Assembly (NCBI GenBank): GCA_024138025.1
Contig: JAMXBD010000014.1
Coordinates: forward strand, 682,001-746,000
Source: Combretum micranthum
Taxonomy: Eukaryota > Streptophyta > Magnoliopsida > Myrtales > Combretaceae
DNA length: 64,000 nucleotides
Direction of reading: 5' to 3'
The position numbers were made by a program, and so were the translations under genes. This document shows positions 25,801 to 37,800 of the stretch, piece by piece (positions within the stretch are counted from its first letter, which is position 1; the number at the start of each line of letters is the position of its first letter). Under the pieces are notes generated by a model, which did no database searches, was not told the DNA's origin, and saw nothing but the letters and a program-made list of their open reading frames with translations.

Positions 25801-28800
25801 AATTATACATTCAAAGGTGGGTCAGAACTTACCATGATTTCATTACCATTGTCTGAGTTAGATTCTTGGCCTTGCATCAATTCAAAAGCAGCCTTTCTCC
25901 TTGAATACACTTGAGAAATCCTAGAACGATCAACACTTGCTTGAACAGGAGATGTTGGGATTTCAATGATTGGTTTTGAAGATTTGCACTCTGGTTCAAT
26001 ACTGGCTAGAGCATGAGGCACAAGAGGAAGATCAAGAGATTTAAGTGGTTCAAAAGACTCATCGATACTCTCTTCCATCTTTGAAATCTCCCCCTGAAGA
26101 GAAGACTTGGAGAAAAAAGGAGTTGTTTCTACAAATGTTACATCTGCAGAGATAACAAATTTTCTAGACAAAGGGTTATAGCACTTATATCCCCTTTGAG
26201 TAGATGAGTAACCTAGGAAAATACATTTGATGGCTCAAGGGTCAAGTTTACTTCTATGTTGGGTCAAGTTTACTTCTATGTTGGCTGTGGACATGAACAA
26301 AAGCTATACACCCGAACACCCTAGGTATAAGGCCATTTAAGGTTCTGAAATGTGGGTAGAACAGTTAAGAAGTTCAATGGGACTTTTGTTGCTTAGAACA
26401 TGTGAAGGAAGTCTATTTATCAAATATATAGCAGTTAGAACCGCCTCCCCCTAGTAAGACTTAGGAACATTCCCTTAAAAGAGTAAAGCTCGTGTGGTGT
26501 TTGGTAAATGCCCATTTTTCCTCTCAGCTACCCATTCTATTGAGGTGTGTTAACACATGAGAAATCATGAATAACGCCCTGAGATTGAAAGTAGGTTGAT
26601 AGTGTTTGGTTGAAATAATCTCGAGCATTATCTGTCCGAAAAATTTGTGTTTACCCCAAATTGATTTTGAATCATAGAAACAATATTAGGTATAATAGTG
26701 CTGACATCAGATTTTTGTTTTAGAAGATATAACCATGTAACCCGAGTACAATCATCAATTAGTGATACAAACCAACGAGCTCCAGAAACATTAGGGATGG
26801 TAGAAGGTCCCCATATGTCACTATGAATCAAATGAAACGGATGTAAACTTCTTTTATTACTGATAGGAAAAGATACACGAGTGTGTTTTGCAAATTCATA
26901 AATATCACAGTGAAACTCAGATATATCTAATCCTTGAAACAGATGGGGAAACATGACTTTGAGAACTCTAAAAGATGGACGTCTAAGACGTAAGTGGTAC
27001 AACCAAATGGCATCTTTATTTGAGGAACTGAGAAAAAGATTGATTACTCCTAGGTTTTTGAGAAGATTCAAGGTAATAAAGGTCGATACTTTCCTTAGCA
27101 AGTCCAATCCTTTTCCTCGTGTCCTGGTCCTGAAAAACAGCATAACAATTAAGGTCATTGGTGAGTTTTTGAACAGAGACAAGGCTGGCTGATAACTTTG
27201 GTACATGAAGAACATTCTTTAAGGTAAGGTTAGGTGTTATATGTATATCTCCAATCTCTGCAACAGTAGCTAAAGTACCATTGGCAACTGCAATTTTCCT
27301 ATTGCTAGAGCATAGGGTGTGTGTATGGAAAAGCTAAGACATGTGGGTCATATGGTCTGTAGCCCCAGAGTCTATTATCCATGCATTAGTATGCAAGTTT
27401 TCTGAAGCATTCATGCAAAGAGGAGATAAAAGTTTACTTAAAAGAGCCAGAGAACATGTTCCAGAGGTCTTTTCTAGGGATCCCAACAAATTTTTGAACT
27501 TCTCAATCTCTTCGTTGTTGAACCCCCCAATTTCTGGATTTTCTTCAGGTTTGGATTGGTACACCATATATGCATGAAGTCTCTGCTGGCCCCCACAATT
27601 TCCCCACTCTCGGCTTGGTGGCTTACCTATCAGCTTCCAATACCTCTCTTTTGTGTGCCTAGGTTTCTTGCAGTAAGTGCACCAGAGATTATCTTTGTTT
27701 TCCTTAATATGAATTTCCCTATTGGGATATTTGGGCTGGTCACTTTTGCCTTTCTCTTGATGCTGTGCCTTTATTGCTAGAGCTGATCCATCTACTGTTT
27801 GAGAGTCTGAGCATAACAGCACGCCGACTTTCAATCCAGCCAAAAAATCATAAACACAATCTTTTTCAATGAAGTTCTTCAAGATTGCAGCATCCTCAGG
27901 GTGTTTCATCTCAAAAACTCGATAATGATTGAGTTCTTACCACAGATTTTGCATTATATTTGCATATTCCGTGACTGATTTGTCCCATTGTTTAGTGGAT
28001 CCAGTTTTGACTTTGATCTCATATACTTGGGCATCATCATGAGCTTTTGAATATGTGCGATGTAGGAAATCCCAAATCTCCTTTGCTATGTTGAAAAACA
28101 TGCATGTATCACTTATTATGGAATCCATTGAATCCCATAGCCAAGACATTATCATGGGATCCTCCTCATCTTATGCTTTAAATGTGGGGTCATCCTTTGC
28201 TGGTCCAATTCCAAGAAGATGATTAATTCTTCCTTTGCCTTTGAGATAAGTGCGGACAAATTGAGACCATTTGAGATAATTCTTCCCATTGAATCTGTAG
28301 GAGGCACGGATATTCTGCAATTCTCCAATTTTCTGGACATTATTGGAGTCTTCAGATGTTTTAGGGTTGTTAATAATTCCAGACATGGTGACAAAAGATA
28401 TTCAGCAATTAAGGTTATTAGACACAAACAAATCGAATGAGAAATAGCAGCTATTAAGGCTAGAAGGAAAAAAATGCAGATGAAATATCCCCAACAGCAA
28501 TGAATGCTTGTTGAAAAAAATCAAAAAGGAAACCCTAGGAAAGAAGCCTAGAGCTCTGATACTATGAAGAAAAACAAAGGATAAGAAATTTCTATTTCTC
28601 TTTCTTATTTTTCCTTACAATATGCAATATATTATATGGAGGGTTACATGAGGATAAAAAAGGAAAAAACTGCAATACTATAATACATGGTATTCAAATC
28701 TAATTAATTCTCCTATTATGTACAGCTCACATATCTCAATAATTAATTGCATATCTTGACACTTATCTTTGGGGATGAAAATTTATCATGAGAACAGATC

Positions 28801-31800
28801 ACTATAGTCTCAAATTTTTGTTGGAGCAACAAGTCACAAAACAACATTGGATTAGCAAATTAATAAGGTTTGATTTCACTATTGAATATCAGGGTGGATG
28901 GAAAAACTCAGTTGTTGATGCTCTTTCAAGAAGAATGGATGACAGCCAGCACCTTTGTATTATTTCTATTCCTCAACCCCATCTTTTTGATGTGATCAAA
29001 GATGAGGTCAAACAATCCTCTACATTACACTAGCTGCTAGTGAAAATTGAGAGAGGAGAACAAGGTCCAAAGTCCAAACTGGTTAGTTTAGAATGGATTA
29101 ATATTTTATATAAGTCACGTCTACCTGGGCAACCAATCCAGCCTATATTCAACATTAGTTAACACTATTCATTCTACTAATCATAAAGGATACCAGAAAA
29201 CTTTATATAGGGTGTCGTGATTTTTTTTTTCGGGGCATATATGAAGAAACAAATTGAAGAATTTGTGAAATCCGACTCTATCTATCAGTGGAGCAAGGCA
29301 CAGCATCTTCTAACAACGTGGTTGTCACAACCTCTGTCGATTCCAACTCTTGTATGGTCGGATGTCTCAATGAACTTTATTGAAGGTATTTTAGTATCTC
29401 ATGAGAAATCAATGTTGCTGGTGGTAGTTGATAGATTTAACAAATATGCACGTTTTATATCTCTTGGACATCCTTATACTGCTATATCCGTGGTGAGGCT
29501 CTTCTTTGAAAATATTGTTAAGTTACATGGCTTACCAAAGTCTATAGTGAGTGATAGGGAAGTTACATTCATAAGTACTTTTTGGAGGGAGTTTTTTCAA
29601 CTTAGTGGCACCACTCTCAAATTTTCTTCAACTTGCCATCCACAGAGTGATGGTCAAACCGAAGCAATTAATCATACCATTTGAAATGAATTTAAGATGT
29701 TTCACTAGCAATCAACCAAAGAAATGGATAGATTGGGCATCTAGGGCAGAGTATTGTTATAACACTATCATACCACTCTTAAGGCGACACCATTTGAGAT
29801 TGTGTATGGGAGATCCCCTCCAAGATTTTTACATTACTGTTTGGGAAAAGCACACTCTGAAGCTGTTGAGAGGGAATTGATGGACAAGGATTTAGTTTGG
29901 AAAGAGTTCAAGTCAAAGTACTTCAAGCCCAAACCAAAATGAAAAACAATTATGACAAGAAGCATTGTGAAATACACTTCCAAGGGGGGATTTGGGTGCT
30001 GTTAAAATTGCAGCCCTACTGTCAAACTACTGTTGCACAACAACGTTTCGTAACCAAAAACTTACACCGAAGTTCTATGGTCCTTTCTAGTTTCAATCAA
30101 TGACAGGTAAGTGGCTTATTGCTTGCTATTTCCTTCACAAATAAAGCTCCACCCAGTATTCCACGTGTCATGTTTGAAGAAATTCGAAGGACAAGAAACG
30201 GGACCACCCACCTTACCAAATGTACAACAAGGAGTAGTGAATCCAACACTTCAGGCTATGCTAGACACCCGCGAAATTCACTCCAAATCAGAAGTGCTTA
30301 TTCATTGGCAGGGTTATTCTCCAGCTGAGGCATCGTGGGAAGATGCCCAAGATATTATTCAGCATTATCCCACTTTCATGCATAAGGTCATGTGCTTTCT
30401 TGAGGGGGGAAGTAATGTTACAAAATCAAATCATGAAATCACCCCATTCAAATATGTATACAAGCAGGATAAAAATAAGATATGAAGCTTTATCTGTTGT
30501 TGCTGCTGTCATGTCTTTTATGAGTAATTGTTTATTGTGTTTATATGTTTATTTATGATATTGTCTGTGGGGATTTGTTTCTGTTGCATATATAAGGTGT
30601 GTAGCATCACAATAAGCCAAGTGGTATGGTATGTAGGCAAGTGGTATTTAATTGTTATTATCAGTTATGTGTGTCTAGGTGTCATAATAAGAGAAAATAG
30701 GGGAAATGACAGTTTGGTAATTGTCAATGTAACTGCCAATATATCACTGTATTTAACATTGAATTTTCTGAACTTAGTATTTAACATTGAATGAAGCAGG
30801 GAAAAAAAAAAAGGGCAGCAGGTATTTCCCTAATATTACTTATCTTATTTTCATGAGATCGTTGCATTCTCTCTTTAACGAGCCCAACATTAATCAACAA
30901 AATACGTAAAAAAGGTAGAAGTACTAACCAATCCTATAACAACCAACAATCCAAAGCATCGATGATTTTGATTAATGAAGTATCTTGGAATGTTAACATG
31001 ACAACTCCCTCCTTCATTTTTTCTCTTTTCCTCTATTTCTAGCCAAAATGGTTAACTTCAGCATCATTTGTAAAAGTGGCCAATCATTCGGTCTCACAAC
31101 TTATTGCAATACTCAAATATTATATATTTTTGTAATGTGACAGATGGATAATTCAATGCCTATACCATTTGAAAAATTAACAGGCGAGTAATCATGGAAT
31201 ATGCTGTGATTATGTTAATGGAGCTGGTATCATAAAAAATTACTCGGATCATTCTAAGAATTGCTCAAAGGATTTCTTGTTTGCCTTGCTGTGTTTTGCA
31301 AACTTGATCAATGGCTTATAATACTAACTTATAAGTGCCTTTGCAATGTGTCATTTAACCATAATCACCGACAAAGCCCATTAGTTTTCAGATCTTGCTC
31401 TTCAGAAAAAGCAGCTTGAAGATTTAAGAGAATCAACACTGTTTCGATTATTGATATTTATTAGCCACTGCAGAAGCCAACTTTTATAGGTAAGTATAAG
31501 TTTTACCTGAATTGCTCCACGGGATTCTTCAAGCTCTGCATAAGCATACCGAAGCAACTCTGACTCTGGTGCCAGTATGCACACACATTAGTATAACCAT
31601 TTCAAACAAAGGGAAGAAAGTGCACACTGACTATCTCATTATCAGCTGAGGTGTCAATCATCAACTTGCGCATTTTTTTCCCCACTTTTTTCTTCTTTTG
31701 TGCGTTGCTACCAAATGTTGGTGGAAAACTTCCTAGGAAGCTAAATTATTTATGATAGCATAAAGAAAGCAATGAAATCAACTTTTAAGAGCTCACTCCT

Positions 31801-34800
31801 ATCTCATGTTGTCTCTTAGATTAGTGCTAACATTTTAAACAGGCTTTTTTTTAACAGTCAACCACCACTCTTTAGCATTTAAGAAATTTTCTAGTATCGG
31901 CTTAACAAAGAAGAAGGGCAAGTCATAAGAAGAGCAGTACAAAGCCTCAATTAAACAGATTGAGGGAGTAAGGATACCAGGAAGTGCCTTCAATGCTCGT
32001 TGAAATACTTTAATTGCAGCATCTATTGAGCCATTTTTTGCGTGCCATGTAGCATAATCATACCATATGTCAGGATAATGGTATAAATACATCAGACACT
32101 ACAACACATCAGAAAGGAGCAGTCAATAAGCAAAACATAATCAGTGATCACAATCAATTGAGTGCTTAAAAGAAAAAAGGTAGGGGGCAGATTGTTCCAT
32201 CTTTCACCCATACTCTTCAAAACTAGTACAACAAAATATATGCATTACCTCACCCCAATATATATATATATATAGACATTATAAAGGTCAAGGTACACAG
32301 CATTTCATTCATGAACAAAGTCAAACAGCTTTTTCAGACCATGATGATATATACATCATAATAGTCAGCAAGTAATTATAAGTTCTTTCACCAATGAATG
32401 TTCCCTCCAACTTTGCTTCCTATTCACTAGGCCAAAATTACCATGAGAACTTGTCACAAGTTAAAGATTGATTTGCAAATTGCAGTCAATAGGTAAATCA
32501 TTGATGGGTTTTAGCGCATGTCTAGCTGGTTTTTAAAACTTAATTCTGAAACAAGCTTCTTTCGAAACTTATACAGAATACAGGTGAGTGAAGATACAGA
32601 GAGAGGCTGTGCCTTCACTGTAACAATTTATCAAAAAAGGCATAGGTAGTGCTTACACCTTTAGTGCACTGAAGGCGCCAGCACAACCTAGAGCTTCAAG
32701 GTTCACTAAACAACTGCCGTCTTTGATTCCCTCAATTCGAGAACAATCAAAACAAAAATTTACAAGCATTTATGGACATCAAGAAATCTCATAAATCAAA
32801 CTTTATACTCCGATTTCGCTTGGGATGGAAGAATTCATAAAAAGAAGTTTGTGCGTTTCGTCTTTGGTATAAAGAGAGAATAAAAATGCATCTCTGGACC
32901 TCTAGAGATCTCATAAACTAAATTTCATACTTTGATTTCACTGAAGATAGAATAATTCGTAGAGAGAACTCTATGGTTTCGTCTTTGGTGTAGAAAGAGA
33001 AAGTTGTTTCCAAATTTATTAACACAAAAAGCACAAATAGAGCATGTGCCTTTAGTATTACTATAAACTAACACTGAAGGGGCAAGTAGAACATAAGCCT
33101 TCTTTTCAAATATTTTGCCACAGCGAAGGTGCATAACAACATGCACCTTCTCCCATTCATTTTATAAATAAGTTTTGATGAATTTTGAGAAAATGTTTCA
33201 AAATCTGACCTAGATCCAAGGTGCTACGAGGCATTTATCTCAAACAAAGTTACAACTATCACTGTAACATCAACTTCACAATTTCATTTCTTGTAAAATA
33301 CCTTTCATTGGTTTTTTCCTTTATAGAAGAGGAAAAGTAGGTTTTGTTTAACACTGAAAAAGCAGTGCTATTTTGACTTTTTAATATTAATTTTTGCTAT
33401 GGTTAGTACTATTGAGGAAGGAAGGGATTGAGAGTGTCTATCTCAGTCATAGGAACTAAACCGCCTCCGTCCTGCAATTTGGTAACACTAATCATGTATT
33501 TACTCATCATTGCAACATCAACTTCATAATTGCATTTCTTGTAAAATATCTTCCATTGGTTTTTTCCTTTATAGAAGAGGAAAAGTAGGTTTTGTTTAAC
33601 ATTGAAAAAGCAGTGCTAATTTGACATTTTAATATTAATTTTTGCTATGGTTAGGAGTATTGAGTAAGGAAGGGATTGAGACTGTCTATCTCAGTCATAG
33701 GAACTAAACCGCCTCCGTCCTGCAATTTGGTGACACTAATCATGTATTTACCCATCTTTGAGTTCACTAAAATAAACATAGATCAGTTCTTACACATTCC
33801 CGGAGTGGGGGAGTGGATGTGGTATACTTTGCTCCTCAAGCCAATTTGAATTCATTGAATGGTTTGTACAACAAAAGGTTAAAAAGGCTTCCACATAATC
33901 AATCATCATCCCGGGAAAATGTATCTGAACCAGTTAATAGTGAAGCTTAGGTGAAAAAGGAAGTTGAAAGTTCAAACAATAAGAGAAAATAGGAAATGGG
34001 AGTTTTAGAGATATTGGGAGGAGAAGAGGACATGTCAATTGCCCCAAAGAAGGGAGAATGATCTTATGCAAGGTAAATACCAAGCCTTCTTAAGCAACAA
34101 TGATACTGAGCACTCCCAGAAACATGTACGAAGCACTAAAAGTTATTAAATAGAGAGAAGTAATTATGAAAGAAATGCAAGCATAGCATAAATTTAATAC
34201 ATGGTCAGCCAACTGAGTTGCTTCGAGGCAAGAAATTTGTGGAAGGGTGATTAATGTTAAACACAAATCAAAAGGTAGCATTGTGAGATGCAAAGGTTGT
34301 TTAGTGGTGCAAGGGTACAGCCAAACTTATGAGATAGACTATGAAGAAACTATTGCTCCAATTGCCAAGTATAACTCAAATTAGGTTTTTCTTATTTAGC
34401 AATAAATTTGGGCTGGCCTCTTGTTCAACTTGATGAAAATTAGCTTTTCTAAATGGACATTTGGAGGAAGAAATCGACACGAAAAATTCACTAAGATTTG
34501 AAGCTGATGTAGAAGAAAAAAAGTATGTTAGCTTACAAAAATCGTTATTTGGACCAAAGCAAACATCCTAGGGCTTGGTTTTGTAAGTTCAGTAATGCAC
34601 TAAGCCAACTTAGAGATAGCCAATCTCAAGCTATCCGTACGTACTGATACCACGATGCTAATGAGGAAATTGAGAAATTAAGAGTGAAAAGTAAGTCAAA
34701 ATTTGAAGGCAGTTAAACATTGAAATTTTGGCACTGTGTAAATAACATGAAGTAAGAAATGAATTTTTATTTCTCAAAGGAAATATGTATTAGATCATTT

Positions 34801-37800
34801 AAAGGAGACCAAAAAGTTGGAAGTACCAGAGGCGATACCTCTTAAACAAAATTGAAAGAGTAATCTGTGAAGTTAAGTATTCTGATAGATCGTAGACAAT
34901 ACCAGAGTCTAGTGGGTCATTTGATTTATCTATTATTAAAAAGATACATATTACATATGGTGTAAGTGTTCTAAGTAAATGTGTGCCCTACTAAATAACG
35001 CTTGGATGTCTTACAACAGATACTCAAAAGTATCTTAGAGCACCAAGTAAAGGTATATTGTTCCACAAGTCAACCTCACACTATATACTCCAATATCATA
35101 GAGGAACGCAAGGTAAAGGTAAATTCATTTACAAGTCAACAAATGGAGAATAGGTTTTGTGGATGCTTACCTGGTGATGGAGGTTATTGTAAATCTACAT
35201 TAGGCAACTAAATGAAGTTGCGGGGAAATTTGGTAACTTGTAAAGTAAGAAGCATACCATGGTTACCAGAAGTAGTGAAGAAGCAGAGTTCAAAGCTATT
35301 TCACAAGGAATTTGTGAGGTTGCTTGGCTTCTAAGGTTAATAGATTATATGAAGATGCCTCATTCTAAAACTAGTTAGGTGTACTGTAATTTTGTAGGGG
35401 TAAGGCCTTACGTTCCCGTATTCTTGTACTTTTCTTTTTATATTAATAAAATTTGGGGCTGGCATCCACCACCCCACCATCGCCCAACCACCCCCCCCAA
35501 AACACCCCACCCACCCACCTCCCCCAAAAAAAAAAAACAAAAAACCAACACAGCAACCCACAGGGTATTGGCAAAAAAGAGAGGGAGAAGAAAAACTACT
35601 TAGGTGTATAGCAATAGCCAATCTGTTATTGACATTGTTAAGAACCCCATTCAGTGTGACAGAACGAAGCAAATATGTATCAATTTTTTTGGTTAATTCA
35701 AGTATGTATCAATTGCAACTTCATCAAGTCTAAAATCGAAAAACCCACCTTCATTCCTTCTCAATGTTAGAAAGCAGAAATCATGACAAGTTTTCATCTA
35801 AAACACCATTTGAAGTTATTTTGAGTAAGCTAGGAACGATGGATATTCATTTCTGAGCATAAAGGGGTGTTAGAATATTCTGGTCCAATTTGTATCTTTA
35901 ACAGAGTATTTTCTCTAGCGATATTGTCTGACAGAGATTTTGTGTATTTTTCTTGTTAACATTGTGTATCTTCTTTTTCCAGATTTTATGGGATACTTCT
36001 TCCCTTTCTTATCTTTGAAATTTGTGTATATCTACTTGATGAACATGAATTAAGAATCAAACATTTCCCTCATATTTCCTTCCATTTTAATATATTAACT
36101 TTAATTATACTTCAAACACGTCCACGTAAAACGCATGAGGAAGATAATCCAGGCCATCAAATTGAATTAGTGTCCCAAAGTCAAGCTCCCATGAATTCAT
36201 CTTGACGAATTAGAGTATAGAAGTGGAAAACTCAAATCTCTCCCACTGTACTCTCCATTCACCTACCCACACGTTTTATTTGCCTTTCAAAGCCACGCAC
36301 CACTACAAATGGACATCAAATTATTTTGATGTTGAAGAATCAAATGAGTTGCCCATTCATATGGAGAGATTGCATGCAAGCATAATTGTCACCCATTCAT
36401 ATAGAAGAGATGACAAAATAACTGCATGATGGTAGCAAGTTTTGAGTGAAAGATCAGTTTTAGCTGAAAAGAATCTCATCTACTGGGAGATAGGATCGAA
36501 GTGTCATTGTTTTTTAAAAAGGGTGAAGAAAGTCTCTCTATTAAAATAAAGCTTATATCAGAAAATGCTTCTCCTTCATATTACCATATAATGCATCCTT
36601 ATTGTGAATAAACAAGCATCGTTCTTAATGGTGTTGGTGGTGATTACAATGTGATCAATGAAGGCCAATGAATTTTGGCATCTAATACAATCTTTGGGGT
36701 TTAAATCTACAAATTAATTTCTCTTTACCATTACCATTAATGAACAACCAGTTAAATAAAAGTCAAAGCATAGAATTTATTTCCCTTTCCATAGAGCTGT
36801 AATAAAAAAAAAAAATTCCCCGTTTCAAAATATAATCTTATTGATTTTGACAAAAAGTCACTCAGGAGTACTTGAGACGACAGCTTTGATTTGACAATTT
36901 TCTAGAAGTTCCTAACCTGTACAATCTCATGGAATAATTGTCAATATACTCATAAGAGATAAGTAAACTAGCCTACCATCGAAGAGAAGCACTTAATACC
37001 TGTTCATAGGTAAGTACAACACGCTTGTTTGCAGATGTTGCATCTATCCTTTGAGGATTTCCTCTGAAATATAATCAGTAGTGTCAATAAGTCCTATCGA
37101 TCAGTCAAAGAAATTAAAAGCAAGATACTGCCTCCATTAATAGAAGTATCAAGAAAGATGCAATTTAAAGTATCAAAAAAAGAAAGAAAAAAAAGATTTC
37201 TTTATCTTTCAGCCTTAATAATTGTGCACTTCTGGTTCCATTTAGGTACCCATTAGAAAGACATTTTTAAAATTTTTACAATAATAATAACCAAAAAAAA
37301 AAAAAAAAAAAAAGAAGAAGAAGAAGAAAAGAGCAATATCTTTCTTTTCTTCCTCTAATATAAGGGTATGAGCAAGGGCAAATTTGGAAATTAACAGAGT
37401 TTTTTGCTTTTTACAAACACCATGAGCGAGATCATTTTCTTGATGTTAAATGAGTGGATAACAAGAGGAATTTTCCTTACTTTTCAAAGGCTAAAAACCT
37501 TTTCCATGCCATCCACTGCAGCTCTTCCTGAAGGAGGAGTAAGAAAATGTTAAAAATCAAATTTTTGAGAGAAATCAATAAATTCATAATAAATAAGAAA
37601 GAAATACAACTGCAAAGTGGGACTGGAACTCAAAAAAGAGATATATAAGAGAAACTAGGACAAAACCTGTCATGCTAAAATCAAAAAAACTATATCATGC
37701 TTAAATATGGAAATTTACATAATTCATGATTTTTCCAGCTAGAAAGGAACTAGTAGGTATATGTCCCCCTAAACAGGACGAGTTACGCACATGGTATATG

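Larger units (their letters stand above)
23862..28761 (-). mobile_element. Copia F, complete but decayed Ty1/copia, nested in the gypsy element
   Basis: LTRs at 28565-28761 (5' in its own direction) and 23862-24088 (3'), TG..CA ends, perfect 5-bp duplication CTTAT. Internal order on the minus strand is gag, protease, integrase, reverse transcriptase, RNase H. It is 4.9 kb, a normal size for the family. It interrupts gypsy RNase H, whose sequence continues at 28767, so F is younger than the gypsy insertion. It lies in the sense direction of CSTF77. Confidence 0.95.
20855..30941 (+). mobile_element. Ty3/gypsy chromovirus, complete but decayed, with copia F nested inside
   Basis: Two LTRs (20855-21311 and 30416-30941) begin TGTTACAAAATC and end CCTATAACA, and perfect 5-bp duplications (ACCAA) flank the whole. 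Order on the plus strand is gag, protease, reverse transcriptase, RNase H, integrase, chromodomain, as in Ty3/gypsy chromoviruses. Copia F (23862-28761) splits the RNase H. Subtracting F, the element is about 5.2 kb. It lies antisense in CSTF77 intron 12; without it the intron would be about 2 kb. Many stops and shifts make it non-autonomous. Confidence 0.95.
32099..33899 (-). other. CSTF77 intron 10, segment with tandem duplications
   Basis: Non-coding. It contains a TATATA run near 32261-32275 and the two tandem duplications listed separately. The minus-strand frame at 32925-33146 is not homologous to anything I know. Confidence 0.7.

Noticed and set aside
35379..35603. Plus- and minus-strand frames rich in Pro/His or Gly/Trp
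   Set aside because: They translate the C-rich tract of the small insertion and are not genes.
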